DNA from: Corythucha ciliata
Taxonomy: Eukaryota > Arthropoda > Insecta > Hemiptera > Tingidae
NCBI GenBank assembly: GCA_038030265.1
Contig: CM075943.1
Location: 36,394,001 to 36,458,000 of the forward strand
Direction: 5' to 3'
Length of the DNA stretch: 64,000 nucleotides
Positions 57,676 through 64,000 of this stretch are shown in pieces (the stretch's first letter is position 1; each line of letters begins with the position of its first letter). The notes beneath the pieces are model-generated. The model did not search any database and was not told the DNA's origin. It saw nothing but the letters and a program-made list of their open reading frames with translations. The position numbers were made by a program, and so were the translations under genes.

Positions 57676-57760
57676 GCCACCGCGGAACGGGAATCGAATC
57701 CACAAGGGCAAATCTTTGGTCCGATACTCAAACCTCTGGGCCAGAATTATGGATCGGTCA
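57676..57760 (-). tRNA. tRNA-like relic (minus strand)
   Basis: On the minus strand TGGCCCAGAGG (57743 to 57733) fits box A, and GGATTCGATTCCC (57701 to 57689) approximates box B 30 bp later. A run of ten T (57675 to 57666) follows as a Pol III terminator would. The D and anticodon arms do not fold properly, so it is a tRNA-derived relic or SINE head rather than a functional gene. Confidence 0.35.
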
Positions 57761-57799
57761 AGCTGTTGAAGGGCTTCTTGCCGATCTGTTATCTTTGAA

Positions 57800-59542
57800 A
57801 GGTGCCAAACGAGTGACGTCGATCTTTTCATTTCCATGAAAAGGTGAAATCAAGCTGCCGGAACGATAAAATTGTTTAAATCAAAACAATAACGTCCTGG
57901 AATATGGTTGTTTTGGGGGGCTCCTGCCCCCACCCCGATTTCCGAGACCTCATTTCAAGGTTTAAATCGCACTTTGTAAATGCACCTTTACAAGACATGT
58001 TGAGCATTAAATTACCTATTCGAATTGCTTTTATAAATTTGTTTTCACTCAACCAACCCCCTTCCGGGGGACTAGTTGGTGTGGGGGGGGGGGGCTCCCA
58101 CGGTTCTTTTTTTGTTTCATTTTTTCCTCCTTTCGCTTTAATAATCGCATAATTAGTGCAAGAAAGGTTTCAAACTCAACTTAACCCCTGGTATACTGGT
58201 AACATATTTTTGTATACTATTTATTTTATCAACATGATAGAAGTTGATAAAACAAATAAATGAACAGTATGCAAACCTGTGGACATCACATCTCTTGACA
58301 CCATGTAAACTATGAATTATTTACGCACTTCTTGTTCTTCGTATACGTATGAAAGTCAAATTAAATAAACAAATTGAAAATCGCTTGAAGCCGAAGAGAA
58401 AAGAGACAAGTTAATAAACGGCTAGCCTTAATTCTTATTTTATGCTCTGGGTTTTTATAGTATACCCAGTTAATACCAATACCTTCAAGACGTCCATTTC
58501 ATGTTTCTTGTTCATTCCTTCACCTGGTGCATCAATTGCCAAATGTTTGTTTTAATATGTGAATTGGTGTTTGTGCACGTTATTTCAAAGCGTGGGACTG
58601 AAAACTGCACAACAAACGGCACACCTGCAATTTTAAGAAATGATAGGTATCCAAGGTCTGCAATAAAATCACTTTGAATCCTATGCGATGAATAAATGAC
58701 TCAATACCGGCTTAGGTAGTACTATTTATTTATCTTCGTAGTATACAACCTACGATGACGTGGGAAATGATAATAACTTAAAAAGAAATGTCAATTGAGA
58801 CATAGCGTATTAAGTGCCTTTATCGAAAGAAAAATATAGGTAACTGATCACCTTGAAATAATGGCTACCTTATAAATACAGGGTGGTCGGTTTTGAGTAG
58901 CAAAAAAAAAAATTGGGTAATAGTACGCCAAAAATGGGATAAAATTGTCCTATTCGGATAGTGGCCTATCTCTTTTTGTTTTCGAGTAATATTTTTTTTA
59001 GTGATTTTTAGGCGCAACTGTATTTTTCAACGAAAAACTGCTATTTCTCAGCTTCTACTTCACTTTTTTTCAAAAGTAATGGCAGTTTCGTAATCTACGA
59101 AAATTTTTCTACGGGAGGAATGCAAAACCAATATTCTAAATGGTCAAAAGCGCCTAAAAACGTAACGTTTTCGTTGCGTCAATGCAAAAAAACAAACAAT
59201 TTGACTTCAAAAAACAATTTACTGTGTCGCCAAAAATTGCTTCACGCGTTGTCAAGCGTCAAAAAAACTTCTCCGTTTTCCCAGCTTTCAACGGTGTACT
59301 CGAAAGTGGAATTATCGCCCTCCTTTGACAAAAAAAATTCGAAAAGAAGCGAAAAAGTAATACATTTTGGGCTAAAAATGTGAATGATAACAGGTGCCAA
59401 AATTCATTTGAATTGCTCTCTTTCTTGAGAAATCCAAGCTCTGCCATAGTAAAAATAAAAATAATATTGCATTTGAAGAACAAACAACACTATAAACCAT
59501 AATTGTTGAACTAGCTCAACGTATTCAAGATGATGATAATAC
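57800..59542. other. Non-coding stretch with small hairpin and an isolated TA-CAGGG end
   Basis: An imperfect hairpin at 58209-58272 (TTTGTATAC...ATCAAC / GTTGAT...GTATGCAAA). At 58875 TACAGGGTGGTCGG starts a sequence like the ends at 28465 and 54527, with no second end found. No gene seen. Confidence 0.5.

Positions 59543-59603
<61 letters not shown>
59543..59603. repeat. (AAT)n microsatellite at a LINE junction
   Basis: About 20 AAT units directly before the 5'-truncated LINE copy at 59607. Either the insertion target or part of an older LINE tail. Confidence 0.9.
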
Positions 59604-59604
<1 letters not shown>

Positions 59605-60804
59605 TAGACTGCCTTGGATGCGCCTTTTATATTCCCCAAATAGCCTCTTTCTGCAAACCGCTTGATAAAAAATCCTCTATACTAACGGCTGAACTCTATG
59701 CAATCCTTTTCGCTCTAGATTTCTGTTTATCCGACCAAGCAATGGCACTTGTCACTCTGGAAGTTCTGATCCTCACAGATTCATATAACTCACTGCAGCT
59801 TATACAAGACAGATTTACTAAGAACTCGCTTGCTCAAGCAATCTGCGAAAAGTTGATGAAAATGAGAGATACAGGGCGGAAAACTAGCTTTATGTGGGTT
59901 CCGAGCCATATGGGGATTCCGGGGAACGAAAAAGTGGACTCACTAGCAAAACTGGCATCTGATAAGAATTACGTCGAGATAGTCCCCGTGACACTGGAGG
60001 ACGAGAAGTACCACATCAAACGGAGAGTTTGGAACATGTGGCAGACGGAATGGGATTGTAACGGCACACAACTTCGACAGGTTCTCCCCAAAGTCCAAAA
60101 CGATCTGTCTGACCTAAAATTGACAAGAAAGGAGAGCATAATATACACGGGACTTAGTATAGGTCATACCAGACTAACGAACGCTTACCATCTCACTAGA
60201 GCTCAGCACCCAATATGTGAGAGCTGTCATGCACCTTTAACAGTAGAACACTTCCTACTAGATTGTCCCTTATATGAAGAAGCCAGAGAAGCTTGTAGGC
60301 TCCCTGAGTCTCTCAATGAAGCTCTTACTCTGGAAAATGCCCCAGTAATTATAAATTACCTGAGAGCCATAGAACTGTACCATGAAATATAACTAGTCGG
60401 CCCTGTGATACGCAATTCAATTAAATAGGTATTCAATAATTGATAGTAGTCAAACCAATTAACTGTGATATTAATGGTAAGAATCTGTAATCACAAGTGA
60501 TGAATCTGTGATAATATTAGTTCCTTGTTCCCTGTATTATTCATACCTTAATTTGACAGAACTGTAGACGATGGAACCAATCTGGTCTCAAGAATCGGAG
60601 AACCAGGTAACAGTCGCGTGCATATCTGGAAACACACACAAAGTATAAGTCCTTAGAAGTGATACAAGATAGAAAAATAAAAATATGTATAAAGGAAGAA
60701 ACGGCTACAAAATTTAGAGCCACAAAGCATTTGTGAAATTAGTGAATAGAATTCTTACCGTGCAGACGGCTAATGACCACGATGTCGATGCCTATATATA
60801 TATA
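59604..60804 (+). mobile_element. 5'-truncated I-like LINE, RNase H end and 3' UTR
   Basis: Runs from inside the RNase H domain to the 3' terminus. The tail GGCTAATGACCACGATGTCG is the same as in the full-length LINE at 32635-32660 (three differences), followed here by (TA)n at 60793-60804. It is therefore the same clade but a different subfamily, because protein identity to the 24.6-kb element is only moderate. Confidence 0.88.
59607..60392 (+). pseudogene. LINE ORF2 C-terminal fragment (RNase H plus C-C-H-C tail), open frame
   Basis: An uninterrupted frame of 261 codons from GAC 59607 to TAA 60390-60392, with no start of its own; the first in-frame ATG is 59742. RNase H landmarks: ILTAELYAI (Glu), VLILTDSYNSLQ (Asp), FMWVPSHMGIPGNEKVDSLA (His, Asp). 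The first catalytic Asp segment (YTDGS) was lost at the 5' truncation. The C-terminal motif CESCHAPLTVEHFLLDCP matches the full LINE's C-C-H-C motif. No inactivating change in the retained part, suggesting a fairly young copy. Confidence 0.88.
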
Positions 60805-62734
60805 CTGCCGAGTTGTATGCAATTCATCATGCGATGAACTATTGCATCAACCAGACCTGTGATAAAGTACTGATCGTAACAGACTCGATTAGCTCAGTTA
60901 TGGCTCTAAAGGGGCCCACACACGGTCAAACATGCTTGACAAGCATGGTTTTATTAGTTTCGCTTGTCAAACATGTTTGACGTTTGATGTCGCACCCACA
61001 CGGTCAAACTTGTCGTCAAGCTTCAACTTCAAACGTGCGCCCAAGCCTCAGCAGTGCTCATTTTGCGTTCATAATATGTTTAAGTATGGATATTAACCAT
61101 TTGATTTATTTTTATTGCCTTATCAGGACCGAAGCCGCAAAATAAAGCCCACAGGAAGAAGAAAAGGTCTACGTGGACCAAACAATGGCTCATGAAAAGA
61201 GGTACTTTGGCCACGCAAATCTCTTGGAAGAGCTGAGATGTGCTCAGAGATTTCTTATAAATATATTATTTTTTCTTATCGTCTATCTTATAGACGTAAA
61301 GTGTGCAAGTATGCTCCATGTTTCCAGGAAAGTATGTCCTTTCCTCGTGAAACACCCAATATTTAGTCAAAGGATTATTATGAAAAACCAATTTTTTCAT
61401 TCTCATAAAAATCACCCAAACACCCTTTTGGCTTATTATTTCTCAATAATAAGTCTTTGTAATCGTATCGCAAAAAAAATTTTTTGACCCCCCCTCAAAA
61501 TTTGTAGGTAGTTTTACGTTTCAAAGTGCGTAGAATCCAAATCTGCAAAAAAAAAAAAAAATGTCCGTCCGCCGTCCGGGCCATATCTTGCCCTAGGATT
61601 GCTCGAAAAAACTCGTTCTTTCGCACATAGACTCCATTTGGGGTCTAGTTGGTCCTAACATCTGATCAGTTTGATCAAATAACTCCCTGGGGTTTTATGG
61701 GCCAAAAGCGGGTCCAAAATGGGGATTTTCAAAGGATTTGGGATCATAGGGGTGTGGGGTGTCAATTTTCATGTAATTTCAAGCCGGATTTGACTACATC
61801 GATGAATAATAAACCCATAAACAGTCGAAATAATAAGGCATTGTTCGATAATTCGCAGCGTTTTTCTTTGTGGTTAGAAGGTTTGAAACACACACACACG
61901 ATCAAACATGTTTGTCAAACCACATGTTTGAGAGCAAATTTTCTGGCAGTGACTGAAAACCGTCAAACGTGATGTCAATCCTTCAAACCTTCAAACATGA
62001 CCCCACACACGATCAAATCTGCTTGTCAAGCATGTTTGACCGTGTGTGGACCCCTTAAGGGATAAATTCACATCTGACGAGCTTGTTAGAAAAATCCAGT
62101 CAAAATTGTACGAATTAAACATGCAATGGAAACGCGTGTTTCATGTGGGTGCCTAGCCATGTAGGGATTTGTGGCAACGAACAAGCTGATAGGATTGCTA
62201 AAGGAGCTGCTGATTCGAGAACAGCTTTGAGAGCCAAATCAGGCAATTCAAAGGATGTGTCCGTCCACAGATTTTTTATTTAATTATGCGAGACCGCGGT
62301 TTCGATTTACATCATCATCGGTCGCTCAGTCGTCGTCAGCACCTAACTCTGAGCGTGTAATTTGAAGGTGAGAATGGGCACCTGAACTTGAGAGCGTGTA
62401 ATTTGAAGGTGAGAATGGGGGATGGTAGGAAATGGTAAAAAAGAAAGTTTGGGACAAATGGCAGCAGGAATAGGATAGAGCAAATACCCAACTAAAAGAA
62501 ATAATACCACAAATAACGCAAATGCAGCATATTACTCACCTAAACAGAAGCGAAGCGATTATAATAGTACGCCTTCAGACAGGGCACAGTAGATTGACGC
62601 ATGACTAGAGCATGGAGACCTCTTTGTGACCACTGTGATTGCCCTCTCAGCATAAGACATATGTATAATCGAGGAATGTCCGAATCTAGAAGACCAACGG
62701 AGACAGTGGTTGCCTCACCCCATGCCGCCACTTA
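60805..62734 (+). pseudogene. Second 5'-truncated LINE RNase H end, split by Harbinger and other insertions
   Basis: Begins directly after the (TA)n tail of the previous copy with TAELYAIHHAMNYC and VLIVTDSISSVMAL, then is split at 60907-60909 (TAA) by the Harbinger element. It resumes at 62059 (DKFTSDELVRKIQ), then after a one-base shift WVPSHVGICGNEQADRIAKG. About 180 bp of foreign sequence (62250-62430) contains 'gagcgtgtaatttgaaggtg' twice (62352 and 62394). The C-terminal part (KKVWDKWQQE, QTGHSRLTH) decays up to the repeat at 62735. Head-to-tail with the preceding LINE fragment. Confidence 0.82.
60910..62055 (+). mobile_element. Short PIF/Harbinger element, copy 2 (1146 bp)
   Basis: Perfectly delimited. 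The 35-bp inverted ends begin AGGGGCCCACACACGG and end CCGTGTGTGGACCCCT, with one mismatch. TAA lies on each side (60907-60909, 62056-62058). Removing the element and one TAA restores the RNase H frame (ATG GCT CTA AGG GAT AAA). Interior as in copy 1 with the transposase N-terminal remnant (STWTKQWLMKRG and FGHANLLEELR, near 61165-61240), then a long unrelated body with repeated ATCAAACATG words near the right end. Non-autonomous. Confidence 0.93.
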
Positions 62735-62860
62735 AGGGGGAGTTGTACATGTGATTCCTCGACCCCCCTCCAATCATACCTCGCCTACTCCTCGTTACGG
62801 AAATTACCGCCGTATTTCTGCACCAATCGTGGACTTCAAGGGCTCATTTAAATCTTCAAG
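62735..62860 (+). repeat. Single arm related to the 22.6-kb foldback element
   Basis: Follows TTA. Shares 'gtgattcctcgacccccctcc', 'cctcg(c/t)ctact' and 'tatttctgcaccaatc(c/g)tgg' with 22595-22690. No inverted second arm is visible downstream, so it is partial. Confidence 0.7.
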
Positions 62861-64000
62861 AAATTCCGCACAAGCGTACGATCTTCCTTCTTCATATTTC
62901 ATCCCTAAAATAACTGTAAAACGCACACAAACTTTAGCCTTGAAAATTCACACTCTTTCGACGACTTATTTATAGTCCAGTCAAACGGTAGTTCCACGTG
63001 GACAAAAATCTCGTCTTCGATTTTTTCACTTTATTCTATGTTTTTTGGGGTGAGGAACACGAATCTGAAGAGATCCAACAATATTTCCTTGTGCGTTTTG
63101 AAAAAATCGCGAAAAACTGCTCATTTTTGGCACTTTTTTCAATTTTTTGCTTATAACTCCTTAATGACGCATTCTACGGAAAATGTTACCCTCTCATTTT
63201 TTGAAAAGTATTGAATTCTGCGTCGAATCGTTCTTTCTTTTGTCACAGTTGACACAGCCGTTTCACCGGTATTGATTTTTTTTAAATGGTCATTTTTTGC
63301 CACTTTTGGTAAAATTAATAAAAATTACTAAGGCAGCAGCAACTTAAAAACGGCTGTTCCAATCGGAAAATGTCATAAAATCAAAGTGGTCCAGAATTGA
63401 ATTTTACATAAGTGAAAAGTCTTGAAACCTACAGAAAAAATCAGTGGTATCAGTTATGCGACAAAAACGCGAAAAAAGGCGGCCCAAAACCACGTTTTTC
63501 TGCACATTTTTGCCAGTAGCTCGGGAACTAGTAGTCCAAATTTTTTTTCTCTGAAAAACGATCTGAAAGCTGATTGAATTTTCTATCAGACCTATTATAT
63601 GAAATTTCATTTGAAGATCAACATAAGACAGGGCCATAACGTCAAACAATTTGACATTTTATGCAAAAAGACGTTTTTTGTAACACTTCGGCCTATAACT
63701 CAAAAACTATAAACTATCCATCCGATTAAACTTTAAAGAAACTCATCTGAAAGCTCGTTAAATTTCCTATAAGGAGTCATGTATGGCGTTTTTATGAAGA
63801 CCCGATAAGTGGCAATAAAACGCAGTGGGAAATTCGCAAAATGAGTAATTTTCCAATAATTCCTTTCTTCAGCCGAACGTTTTTGCCTATTACTATTGAA
63901 CGAAGCCTTCGATGAAAATTGCACTATTTTTCAGTGAAAGCTGGTGAAATTTACAGTCAGAAACCATATTTGCCAAATTTTTCAAGGCCCGGAAAATATT
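62861..64000. other. Non-coding stretch, weakly repetitive
   Basis: From about 63000 the text recycles phrases such as 'taactc(c/a)(t/a)aaa(c/a)...', 'tctgaaagct(g/c)(a/g)tt(g/a)aatttt/cctat' (63560 and 63750) and 'tttttgcc(a/t)', suggesting diverged tandem units of about 190 bp. No gene recognised. Confidence 0.45.

Noticed and set aside
1..64000. CRISPR arrays, operons, phage or bacterial features
   Set aside because: Introns, SINE, LINEs and polyadenylation-type signals show an animal nuclear genome. No repeat-spacer structure was seen; tandem arrays here lack unique spacers.

Overview
The window is a transposon-rich stretch of an animal nuclear genome, most likely an arthropod. I cannot name the species. 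The basis is one spliced host gene with short GT-AG introns (57-116 bp apart from intron 1), a full-length I-like LINE with RNase H, a Penelope-like GIY-YIG fragment, PIF/Harbinger, Tc1/mariner and hAT elements, and a tRNA-derived SINE. Most of the DNA is AT-rich and non-coding. The open frames outside the elements are short and look like chance.

Layout. 1-10.7 kb: mostly unannotated DNA with one copy of an interspersed family here called E (2474-3405) and a degenerate GCGAATTAGCG minisatellite. 10.7-17.0 kb: a 34-bp-stem hairpin, then a local tandem segmental duplication (copy A from 11411, copy B from 15514). Copy A carries an E element absent from copy B. A truncated inverted E and a 135-bp tandem array lie between the copies. 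17-24.5 kb: sparse. It holds a possible two-exon small acidic gene on the minus strand near 20 kb, a foldback element at 22.6-23.05 kb and a degenerate minisatellite at 23.3-24.5 kb. 24600-32688: a full-length I-like LINE bounded by a 12-bp target site duplication and hit by a 1.48-kb TA-flanked foldback element and a 174-bp hAT MITE. 33-38 kb: three abutting MITEs, another E-like element and a Penelope-like remnant with a possible hammerhead core. 38407-42560: what looks like one decayed PIF/Harbinger element, itself hit by a SINE, a shorter Harbinger element and a MITE.

42903-45252 is the only confident host gene: L2HGDH (mitochondrial L-2-hydroxyglutarate dehydrogenase), seven exons, 445 aa predicted, complete and apparently intact. 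45-51 kb is nearly empty apart from a MITE and a pair of inverted tRNA-like sequences. 51.5-54.4 kb is a large inverted duplication around a decayed fragment of an uncharacterised conserved protein. 54527-57218 is a rearranged mariner-type element with an antisense LINE fragment inserted in its transposase. 59.6-62.7 kb holds two 5'-truncated RNase H ends of I-like LINEs head to tail, the second split by a Harbinger element flanked by TAA.

The genes do not form a pathway. The main story is layered transposition. Several insertions can be dated relative to each other because removing the element and one target duplication restores the host element's reading frame.
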